NCBI RefSeq assembly: GCF_003865345.1
Contig: NZ_RMVE01000001.1
Coordinates: 620,001 to 684,000, forward strand
Direction: 5' to 3'
DNA from: Nonlabens xiamenensis
GTDB taxonomy: Bacteria; Bacteroidota; Bacteroidia; Flavobacteriales; Flavobacteriaceae
Length of the DNA: 64,000 bases
Position 1 is the stretch's first letter; every line of letters begins with the position of its first letter. Under the pieces are notes generated by a model. The model saw nothing but the letters and a program-made list of their open reading frames with translations. It ran no database searches and was not told the DNA's origin. Of this stretch, positions 54,436 to 61,317 are shown in pieces. A program made the translations under genes and the position numbers.

Positions 54436-54443
54436 CAAAAATA
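54436..54443 (-). promoter_or_regulatory. -7 element of ribE
   Basis: TATTTTTG read leftward, a TAnnTTTG match, 33 nt upstream of the ribE ATG. No -33 TTG in good position. Confidence 0.45.
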
Positions 54444-54466
54444 CAGCTTAAAACGAGGCTATTACC

Positions 54467-55516
54467 ATGAGTAAACAAAAGATTATTAAAGTAGGAATAT
54501 CAATAGGTGACCCAAACGGTATAGGAGGGGAGTTGATCCTCAAAGCTTTTGAAGATACTCGTATGCTGGAAACAATCACGCCAGTAATCTTTGCTGGTAC
54601 CAAGTTATTGTCCTATTATGTAAAGACCTTTGGGTTAAATACAAAAATCCACGGGATCAATTCGCTGGACGATGTGGTGCCTGGAAAATTCAATGTTTTA
54701 CGTTTACTCAAGGAACCTTTTGACGTAGAATGGGGAAAGGTGGATCCGCAGGCCGGTGCCATTGCTGTGCAAAGCCTGAAAGCTGCGGTAAATGCTTTAA
54801 AGGAAAATCAGATCGATGTTTTGGTGACTGCCCCAATTCATAAGGAGTCCATACAATCCAATGATTTTAAGTTTCCTGGACATACAGATTATCTCAATCA
54901 GGAGTTGGAGGGCGAAAGCTTGATGTTCATGGTAGGAGATGACTTAAAAGTAGGTTTGCTCACTGATCATGTTCCGATCAAAGATGTGCCAGAGCAGATC
55001 AGTGCTAAGCTTATCAAGACAAAGATCGGTACCATCAAAGAGTCATTAAAAAGAGACTTTGGGATTACCAAACCCAAAATAGCTGTGTTGGGAATTAATC
55101 CGCATGTAGGAGATAATGGCGTGATAGGTGACGATGACCAGCAAAAACTCATTCCTGCCTTGGAAGATTTACGCCAGGATGGAAATATTATATTTGGTCC
55201 TTACGCAGCAGATTCGTTTTTTGGAAATAAAAAATACAAAGAGTTTGATGCCATTTTAGCCAGTTACCACGATCAGGGATTGGTGCCGTTTAAGACGCTT
55301 ACTTTTGGTAGAGGCGTGAATTATACAGCAGGTCTCAGTCATGTTAGGACCAGTCCAGATCACGGAACAGGCTTTGACATCGCAGGTAAAGGGGATGCAG
55401 ATCCTAGTTCGTTGATCGCTGCCATACATCAGGCAGTAGATATTTTTTACAAGCGTCAGGAGTACGAGAAGTTGAATAAAAATCCGCTCAAAAAAGTTTC
55501 TCGCAAACGCAGGTGA
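54467..55516 (+). CDS. pdxA: 4-hydroxythreonine-4-phosphate dehydrogenase
   Basis: 349 aa. PdxA starts VGISIGDPNGIGGELILKAF, as in the family. Metal and substrate motifs include TAPIHKESIQSNDFKFPGHT, LGINPHVGDNG, and ASYHDQGLVPFKTLTFG with the conserved His, ending RTSPDHGTGFDIAGKG. It makes the pyridoxal 5'-phosphate precursor 3-amino-2-oxopropyl phosphate. Divergent from ribE, so two vitamin genes share a spacer. The DUF177 gene follows after 63 nt with its own -7 element. Confidence 0.96.
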   Translation: MSKQKIIKVGISIGDPNGIGGELILKAFEDTRMLETITPVIFAGTKLLSYYVKTFGLNTKIHGINSLDDVVPGKFNVLRLLKEPFDVEWGKVDPQAGAIAVQSLKAAVNALKENQIDVLVTAPIHKESIQSNDFKFPGHTDYLNQELEGESLMFMVGDDLKVGLLTDHVPIKDVPEQISAKLIKTKIGTIKESLKRDFGITKPKIAVLGINPHVGDNGVIGDDDQQKLIPALEDLRQDGNIIFGPYAADSFFGNKKYKEFDAILASYHDQGLVPFKTLTFGRGVNYTAGLSHVRTSPDHGTGFDIAGKGDADPSSLIAAIHQAVDIFYKRQEYEKLNKNPLKKVSRKRR

Positions 55517-55546
55517 TATTAACACTAGGTTTTTAATAACTTTTAT

Positions 55547-55554
55547 TATCTTTG
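55547..55554 (+). promoter_or_regulatory. -7 element of the yceD-rpmF cluster
   Basis: TATCTTTG, a TAnnTTTG match, 26 nt before the ATG at 55580. Confidence 0.5.
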
Positions 55555-55579
55555 CCCGCTCTTTGAAAGAGGAAAGATT

Positions 55580-56119
55580 ATGGAACTCAAGGCTTTTACG
55601 ATTGCCTTTGCAGGATTGAAGCAAGGTGAACATCAGTTTAAATACGAGATCCATGATGAGTTTTTTGAAAATTTTGGTTACGAGGAATTCCACGATGCTT
55701 CCTTAAATGTCACTGCTGTGTTGGACAAACGATCTACCCTGATGGATTTGTCTCTGGAGGCTCAAGGAACCGTGAACGTAAATTGCGATCTGACCAACGA
55801 GCCATTTGACCTCCCAGTCGAGGCGCAAATGGAGCTGGTTGTTAAGTTCGGCCCTGAGTTCAATGATGAGAATGAAGATCTTCTTGTCTTGCCACACGGG
55901 GAGTTTGAGTTCAATATCGCTCAGTACGTCTATGAAATGATTGTATTGTCGATCCCACAAAAAAGGATACATCCTGGGGTGGAAGACGGTACGTTGGATT
56001 CAGACGTATTGGATAAGTTGGATGAGCTGAGTGTGACAATTCCCGATGACCAAGAAGACAAAGAAAATACCGATCCCAGATGGGACGCATTAAAAAAATT
56101 AAAAACGGATAATAATTAA
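55580..56119 (+). CDS. YceD/DUF177 protein
   Basis: 179 aa. N-terminal part reads [22 protein letters not shown]; the middle holds [20 protein letters not shown], where related proteins have a pair of metal-type Cys (only one C in this segment). An acidic C-terminal half follows. YceD proteins act with ribosomal protein L32 and 23S rRNA. It precedes rpmF by 5 nt, the conserved YceD-RpmF-fatty acid gene order. Confidence 0.85.
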   Translation: MELKAFTIAFAGLKQGEHQFKYEIHDEFFENFGYEEFHDASLNVTAVLDKRSTLMDLSLEAQGTVNVNCDLTNEPFDLPVEAQMELVVKFGPEFNDENEDLLVLPHGEFEFNIAQYVYEMIVLSIPQKRIHPGVEDGTLDSDVLDKLDELSVTIPDDQEDKENTDPRWDALKKLKTDNN

Positions 56120-56124
56120 TAGCC

Positions 56125-56322
56125 ATGGCGCATCCTAAGAGAAAAATCTCAAAAACAAGAAGAGACAAAAGAAGAACGCACTATAAAGCCAGCGTTCCGC
56201 AAATCGCTACAGACTCCACTACTGGTGAGGCACATCTGTACCACAGAGCCCACTGGCATGAAGGAAAGTTGTACTACCGAGGTAATGTCTTGATCGATAA
56301 GACGGAAACCGCCGAGGCTTAA
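56125..56322 (+). CDS. rpmF: 50S ribosomal protein L32
   Basis: 65 aa, normal length. Starts [20 protein letters not shown], which is the typical L32 basic N-terminus, and has no zinc-type Cys pairs, as in the Cys-free L32 forms. It is within the transcript yceD-rpmF-fabH. Confidence 0.96.
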   Translation: MAHPKRKISKTRRDKRRTHYKASVPQIATDSTTGEAHLYHRAHWHEGKLYYRGNVLIDKTETAEA

Positions 56323-56373
56323 TTTTTCTATTATCAAATTACTAGAAAAGAGTACTTTTCTATGTAAAATCAT

Positions 56374-56412
56374 AAAAAATGACACGTTTTACTAAAAATG
56401 TGTCATTTTTTG
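56374..56412. terminator. Hairpin between rpmF and fabH
   Basis: Perfect 12-bp stem AAAAAATGACAC / GTGTCATTTTTT (56374-56385 with 56400-56411), a bidirectional terminator shape. It suggests some transcripts stop after rpmF; fabH begins 61 nt later. Confidence 0.75.
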
Positions 56413-56472
56413 TGGTATTAAGCGCTTTTTTAGTAGCTTTCCCAGCTCTAATAAATCATTAGAATCTCCAGT

Positions 56473-57468
56473 ATGAGTCAAATCAAAGCGGCGATAACGG
56501 CAGTAGGAGCTTATGTTCCTGAATATAGGCTTACCAACGCTATCCTGGAAACCATGGTGGATACCAATGATGAATGGATCGTCACCAGAACAGGGATCAA
56601 AGAACGTCGTATTCTTAAGGAAAAAGGAAAGGGATCTTCTTTCCTGGCCATTAAGGCTGCACAAGATCTTATTGATCAAAAACAACTGGATCCTAAAACA
56701 ATCGATCTGGTCATCGTGGCCACTGCGACACCTGATATGCCTGTGGCTTCAACGGCAGCTTATGTGGCTACCGAAATTGGTGCGACCAACGCTTTTAGTT
56801 ACGACTTAATGGCGGCTTGTTCCAGCTTTTTATATGGAATGAGTACAGCTAGCAGCTATATTGAATCTGGACGGTATAAAAAGGTTCTGCTGATTGGAGC
56901 CGATAAGATGTCGTCCATCATAGATTATGAAGACCGCGCTACATGCATCATTTTTGGAGATGCGGGTGGCGCGGTTCTTTTTGAACCCAATCAAGAAGGA
57001 TACGGATTAGTGGACGAAATACACCGTTCAGACGGTATCGGTCGAAATTTTCTTAAAATTGATGCCGGCGGATCCATACTTCCTGCATCTCATGAGACCA
57101 TTGACCTCAAACAACATTATGTTTTTCAAGATGGGAAAAATGTTTTCAAATATGCAGTTTCCAATATGGCCGAGGTATCAGAACAAGTGGTGCGCCGTAA
57201 TGGGTTGGACAATGACCAGATCGATTGGTTAGTTCCACACCAAGCCAATAAGCGCATCATCGATGCTACCGCAAGACGCATTGAATTACCGGAAGAAAAG
57301 GTAATGGTCAACATCCATAAATATGGTAATACGACCAGTGCCACATTACCGCTTTGTCTCAAAGAATATGAATCCCAATTGAAGAAAGGGGATCGTCTGG
57401 TATTTGCTGCCTTTGGTGGTGGTTTTACCTGGGGATCTATACTGCTCACATGGGCTTATGATAGTTAA
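56473..57468 (+). CDS. fabH: 3-oxoacyl-ACP synthase III (KAS III)
   Basis: 331 aa. Condenses acetyl-CoA with malonyl-ACP to start fatty acid chains. The catalytic triad is C116 (MAACSSFLYG), H256 (PHQANKRII) and N286 (YGNTTSATL), each in its usual context. Normal length. It heads the fabH-accB-accC group; accB starts 24 nt downstream. Confidence 0.96.
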   Translation: MSQIKAAITAVGAYVPEYRLTNAILETMVDTNDEWIVTRTGIKERRILKEKGKGSSFLAIKAAQDLIDQKQLDPKTIDLVIVATATPDMPVASTAAYVATEIGATNAFSYDLMAACSSFLYGMSTASSYIESGRYKKVLLIGADKMSSIIDYEDRATCIIFGDAGGAVLFEPNQEGYGLVDEIHRSDGIGRNFLKIDAGGSILPASHETIDLKQHYVFQDGKNVFKYAVSNMAEVSEQVVRRNGLDNDQIDWLVPHQANKRIIDATARRIELPEEKVMVNIHKYGNTTSATLPLCLKEYESQLKKGDRLVFAAFGGGFTWGSILLTWAYDS

Positions 57469-57491
57469 ACTTTATAATAACCTCCCTTAAT

Positions 57492-57983
57492 ATGGAACTT
57501 AAAGAAATACAGAATCTTATCAAATTTGTCGCCAAATCAGGTGCCAGCGAAGTGAAACTTGAAATGGATGACGTTAAGATCACCATCAAAACCGGTTCCG
57601 AACCTGGTGAAGTGACCTACGTATCACAAGCTGCACCTATGCAGATGGCTGCTCCGCAAATGCAGGCGCCACCGGCACAAGCTCCAGCTGCACCAACTCC
57701 CGAAGCTGCTCCAGCCGCTCCTGCCAGTAGCGACGATGATAAATATGTGACCGTCAAGTCACCCATCATTGGAACATTCTATAGAAAACCAGCCCCAGAC
57801 AAACCATTGTTCTGCGAGGTAGGAGATACCGTAAAGGAAGGAGATACACTTTGTATCATCGAGGCAATGAAATTGTTTAACGAGATTGAAAGCGAGGTCT
57901 CTGGTAAGATTGTCAAGGTCTTGGTAGACGATTCTTCTCCAGTGGAGTTTGACCAACCATTGTTTTTGGTAGATCCTTCGTAA
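57492..57983 (+). CDS. accB: Acetyl-CoA carboxylase biotin carboxyl carrier protein
   Basis: 163 aa. N-terminal region MELKEIQNLIKFVAKSGASEVKLEM is followed by a proline/alanine-rich linker (about 50-80). The C-terminal biotinyl domain has K127 in IEAMKLFNEIES, the biotinylated lysine. It carries CO2 between biotin carboxylase and carboxyltransferase. accC is 93 nt downstream, separated by a palindromic repeat. Confidence 0.96.
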   Translation: MELKEIQNLIKFVAKSGASEVKLEMDDVKITIKTGSEPGEVTYVSQAAPMQMAAPQMQAPPAQAPAAPTPEAAPAAPASSDDDKYVTVKSPIIGTFYRKPAPDKPLFCEVGDTVKEGDTLCIIEAMKLFNEIESEVSGKIVKVLVDDSSPVEFDQPLFLVDPS

Positions 57984-58023
57984 GTAAGAGAAGGATTCTT
58001 TTTTCAAGTGTTCTTGGTAGGGC

Positions 58024-58039
58024 CGCTTTCGCGAAAGCG
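58024..58039. repeat. Palindromic repeat, site 11 (16 bp)
   Basis: Perfect CGCTTTCGCGAAAGCG in the accB-accC gap, with one more paired base each side (CCGC..GCGG). Confidence 0.95.
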
Positions 58040-58075
58040 GACAGATCAACAACACCTTAACTAAAAAGACAAATC

Positions 58076-59425
58076 ATGTTTAAAAAAATACTGATTGCCA
58101 ACCGTGGTGAAATTGCCTTGAGGGTTATACGTACCTGTAAGGAAATGGGAATTAAAACAGTAGCCGTTTACTCGACTGCGGATGCCGACTCTCTTCATGT
58201 TAAATTTGCGGATGAAGCGGTGTGTATTGGGCCACCACCCAGTAACTTGTCCTACCTCAAGATGTCCAACATCATCAGCGCTGCCGAAATTACCAATGCC
58301 GATGCCATTCACCCTGGTTACGGTTTCCTGTCCGAAAATGCCGATTTCTCGCGTATTTGTGAGGAACACGAAATCAAATTTATCGGAGCCAGTGCAGAGA
58401 TGATCGCCAAAATGGGAGATAAAGCCACAGCCAAAGCTACCATGAAGGCCGCTGGTGTGCCTTGCGTGCCCGGATCTGACGGAATCATTGAAGACTTTGA
58501 GGCTTGTAAAAAAATAGCTAAGGAAACTGGTTATCCCGTCATGCTTAAAGCTACTGCTGGTGGTGGAGGAAAGGGAATGCGTGCCGTATGGAACGAGGAA
58601 GACCTGGAAGATGCCTGGAACAGTGCCCGTACAGAGTCAAAGGCAGCATTCGGCAACGATGATATGTATATGGAAAAGCTGATAGAAGAGCCACGCCATA
58701 TCGAAATTCAAGTCGTAGGAGATAGTTATGGAAAAGCCTGTCACCTGAGTGAAAGGGATTGTAGCGTGCAGAGACGTCACCAAAAGTTGACGGAAGAAGT
58801 ACCTTCTCCTTTCATGACCAAAAAATTACGCAAAGAAATGGGAGAAGCAGCCGTACGTGCTGCCGAGTTTATTTCTTATGAGGGAGCTGGAACAGTGGAG
58901 TTTTTGGTGGATAAGCATCGCAACTTCTATTTTATGGAGATGAATACGCGTATCCAGGTGGAACACCCGATTACTGAACAGGTGATCGACTTTGACTTGA
59001 TCCGCGAGCAGATTCTTGTCGCTGCTGGTGTCAAGATTTCTGGAAAGAATTATGAGCCTGCATTACATTCCATCGAGTGCCGTATCAACGCCGAGGATCC
59101 TTATAACGGATTCCGACCATCCCCTGGAAAGATTACCGTGCTTCATGCACCTGGTGGACATGGTGTGCGTTTGGATACCCACGTTTATGCAGGATATTCC
59201 ATACCGCCCAATTATGATTCGATGATCGCTAAGCTTATCACAACTGCGCGTACACGTCAGGAAGCTATCGATAAAATGAAACGCGCGTTGGATGAATTTG
59301 TAATCGAGGGTATCAAAACCACCATTCCATTCCATAGACAACTCATGGATGAGCCGGCGTATGTTTCTGGAAACTATACCACGGCCTTTATGAATGATTT
59401 TAAGATGAAACCCATAGAATCTTAA
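58076..59425 (+). CDS. accC: Biotin carboxylase
   Basis: 449 aa, complete. Starts [25 protein letters not shown]-grasp with [10 protein letters not shown], substrate loop [25 protein letters not shown] (catalytic Arg/Glu region) and the C-terminal domain [19 protein letters not shown]. It carboxylates the biotin of AccB using ATP and bicarbonate in the first step of fatty acid synthesis. Confidence 0.97.
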   Translation: MFKKILIANRGEIALRVIRTCKEMGIKTVAVYSTADADSLHVKFADEAVCIGPPPSNLSYLKMSNIISAAEITNADAIHPGYGFLSENADFSRICEEHEIKFIGASAEMIAKMGDKATAKATMKAAGVPCVPGSDGIIEDFEACKKIAKETGYPVMLKATAGGGGKGMRAVWNEEDLEDAWNSARTESKAAFGNDDMYMEKLIEEPRHIEIQVVGDSYGKACHLSERDCSVQRRHQKLTEEVPSPFMTKKLRKEMGEAAVRAAEFISYEGAGTVEFLVDKHRNFYFMEMNTRIQVEHPITEQVIDFDLIREQILVAAGVKISGKNYEPALHSIECRINAEDPYNGFRPSPGKITVLHAPGGHGVRLDTHVYAGYSIPPNYDSMIAKLITTARTRQEAIDKMKRALDEFVIEGIKTTIPFHRQLMDEPAYVSGNYTTAFMNDFKMKPIES

Positions 59426-59452
59426 AAGGTTTTATTTCACTTTGATCAATAC

Positions 59453-59485
59453 CAAGCCCTTCCGATTTTTCGGGAGGGTTTTTAG
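59453..59485 (+). terminator. Terminator after accC
   Basis: Hairpin AAGCCCTTCCGA / TCGGGAGGGTTT with one G-T pair in the middle and one near the base, then Ts, about 30 nt after the stop. Confidence 0.8.
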
Positions 59486-60008
59486 TATCTGATGTAAGAT
59501 AGATAGAACTATTTAAGGTTTGTTTTCCCACATGCATAAAAATGAATGATGCCTATAAAAATGCCACCATCTGTTTACCATTCATTTCAATATTGGATCT
59601 ACCAAAAAAACGAAGTAGATAAGTATAAATGAAAGAATTAATGATTTGGCAATACGAGATGAATAGGGGTTGTTATTCTTTCTTGCAAACAATATCAGGT
59701 AATAACTGTGCGGTTTATATCCAAACCATGATTAAGGATTCGAGGTATGATCTGGGTTCAAAATAACTTCCTATGGCCAATTTAGTGGCTGCTCAAGAGA
59801 AAGTATTGGTATTTTAGGAGAAAATTGTTGATGGTAAAACCCTGGTTGTACCTCCATCGATCTTGTGAATGAAAGTTATATGATAGTCGAAGTCGACCAC
59901 CTTTACCCCAGTCCAAATCGTAAAAATTTATTTCGATAAAAACCGCCTTATGTGCATTGATATTTCTTTTTTCCGTAACTTCATATTTTAAACCTAAATT
60001 TTCCCTGT
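59486..60008. other. Gene-poor stretch after accC
   Basis: About 520 nt without a supported gene. A 45-codon frame starts at 59629 but has no recognisable features. It may hold a decayed gene, since parts read like short coding stretches broken by stops; I cannot support this. The only clear element is the accC terminator before it. Confidence 0.4.
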
Positions 60009-60563
60009 ATGAGAACTATTTTTTACTCTTTAAGTGCGCTATTTTTAAGTCTTGCTGCCTGTAGTACCAGTGAGCCGAATGCCTTGACTTTTGAAGATCT
60101 GGAAGCCAAATTCCAGATGAAGGAACCTTTTACCGAAGCTGGTAAAAAGAACATTATTGATAGATATGGCTCTGTAGAGCAGTACCTAGCAGTTGTTGAA
60201 TCTAGAAGAGAAGCCATCGCTGAAAACAAAGAAAAACGCAATCAACAGGCCACTGCCAAAGATTTCCCCATGTTTGTGGTAGAGGTGTATAATTATAGCG
60301 AAGGTCTAGATGACTATTTCTTATGCTCGGCCGGTCATTATATTCTGGATCGTGCTGAAGAAGAGGGTATTGAATTGCCTTATTCTGACAGGGCTGGAGC
60401 AGGAAGTTCATGTGCTGGTATAGTGAAGGCTGGAAGTGTTGACCAGTCAGAGCAAACCTTTTTGACAGACCAACAAGTGGCTGACGGATGGGTGTTGTTA
60501 TGCGTGGCATATCCTTCCAGTAGTGTTAAGATACTTACCCATCAGGAAGAAGAATTATATTGA
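60009..60563 (+). CDS. Lipoprotein with ferredoxin-like domain lacking two cluster cysteines
   Basis: 184 aa. Lipobox AAC ([10 protein letters not shown]18). A helical middle part (about 27-80) leads into a plant-type [2Fe-2S] ferredoxin fold at 88-184: [82 protein letters not shown]. In a ferredoxin the four ligands are C-x4-C-x2-C-x29-C; here the spaced positions are D127, G132, C135 and C165, so two ligands are replaced. C106 is an extra cysteine. A cluster is therefore unlikely unless other ligands serve. The next gene overlaps its stop by one base (TGATG). Confidence 0.85.
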   Translation: MRTIFYSLSALFLSLAACSTSEPNALTFEDLEAKFQMKEPFTEAGKKNIIDRYGSVEQYLAVVESRREAIAENKEKRNQQATAKDFPMFVVEVYNYSEGLDDYFLCSAGHYILDRAEEEGIELPYSDRAGAGSSCAGIVKAGSVDQSEQTFLTDQQVADGWVLLCVAYPSSSVKILTHQEEELY

Positions 60564-61186
60564 TGAAATCATCCTTACAAAGAACATCTTTTTTTATATT
60601 ACTGCTGGCCTTACTTTGTTCACTACAGAGTAGGGCCCAGCAAATCTCTGATTTTACCAAGGCACAGCGGGACAGCATTGCGGCCATGGATTTCATCAAT
60701 AGAGATTATCAATTTATTTCAGATGATTTTAAATTGCTGCGTGAGGAAATTGACTGTGATGCCTCTCAACAGCTCAAAAACAAGCTATCTCATCGCATAG
60801 CTTACAAGGATAGTCTCTTTGAATTGTTACGATATAATTTAGGCGGTGAATATCAAGCTTACCTGGCTTTTCATCGCATTCTTAAAAAGTGGGAAAATAT
60901 TGGGTTCTATCTGTGGATGGACTCAGAATCTACCAAGACATTGGCATGCAAATTTGATATAGAGCACCCACATCTATTCTATGAATTCCTGGCTAGTGAA
61001 GAGAGTTCTGCCGATAAAAGAAAAATTTTTAATAGGCTTAAGAACAAACTTAAGGAGGCAGATGTCGAGAGTCTGGAGCCTTCAGCGAGCTATAGGGATT
61101 GGATGTACCACGCATTTGAACATAATCCGGCCCGTGTCTATGTGCAAAAAAACTATTTAAAGAAAAACAGCCGGCATAAACATTAA
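60563..61186 (+). CDS. Secreted protein of unknown function, coupled to the ferredoxin-like lipoprotein
   Basis: 207 aa from the ATG at 60563, overlapping the preceding stop by one base. Signal peptide (FFILLLALLCSLQSRAQ). Mainly helical, charged, with no family I recognise (DFTKAQRDSIAAMDFINRDY, then LSHRIAYKDSLFELLRYN). Translational coupling suggests a shared job with the ferredoxin-like lipoprotein. Confidence 0.65.
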   Translation: MKSSLQRTSFFILLLALLCSLQSRAQQISDFTKAQRDSIAAMDFINRDYQFISDDFKLLREEIDCDASQQLKNKLSHRIAYKDSLFELLRYNLGGEYQAYLAFHRILKKWENIGFYLWMDSESTKTLACKFDIEHPHLFYEFLASEESSADKRKIFNRLKNKLKEADVESLEPSASYRDWMYHAFEHNPARVYVQKNYLKKNSRHKH

Positions 61187-61287
61187 AGGAGTTTGGGTTT
61201 GAACCCGTTCATTTTAGCTTGAGCTAACTGATTTCTCGCTCCTGCCTTGATCTTCACCTGATCCACTGCATTCTAGGACAAATAAAA

Positions 61288-61295
61288 TATTTTTG
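61288..61295 (+). promoter_or_regulatory. -7 element of the last gene
   Basis: TATTTTTG, a TAnnTTTG match, 23 nt before the ATG at 61318. Confidence 0.5.
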
Positions 61296-61317
61296 CGTTT
61301 AACTTGTTTGCCTATAC

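Noticed and set aside
54404-54466. FMN riboswitch upstream of ribE
   Set aside because: The spacer is only 63 nt and lacks any multi-helix structure; a riboswitch would be larger.
59629-59766. 45-codon frame after accC
   Set aside because: No signal peptide, domain or promoter; cannot be told from chance.
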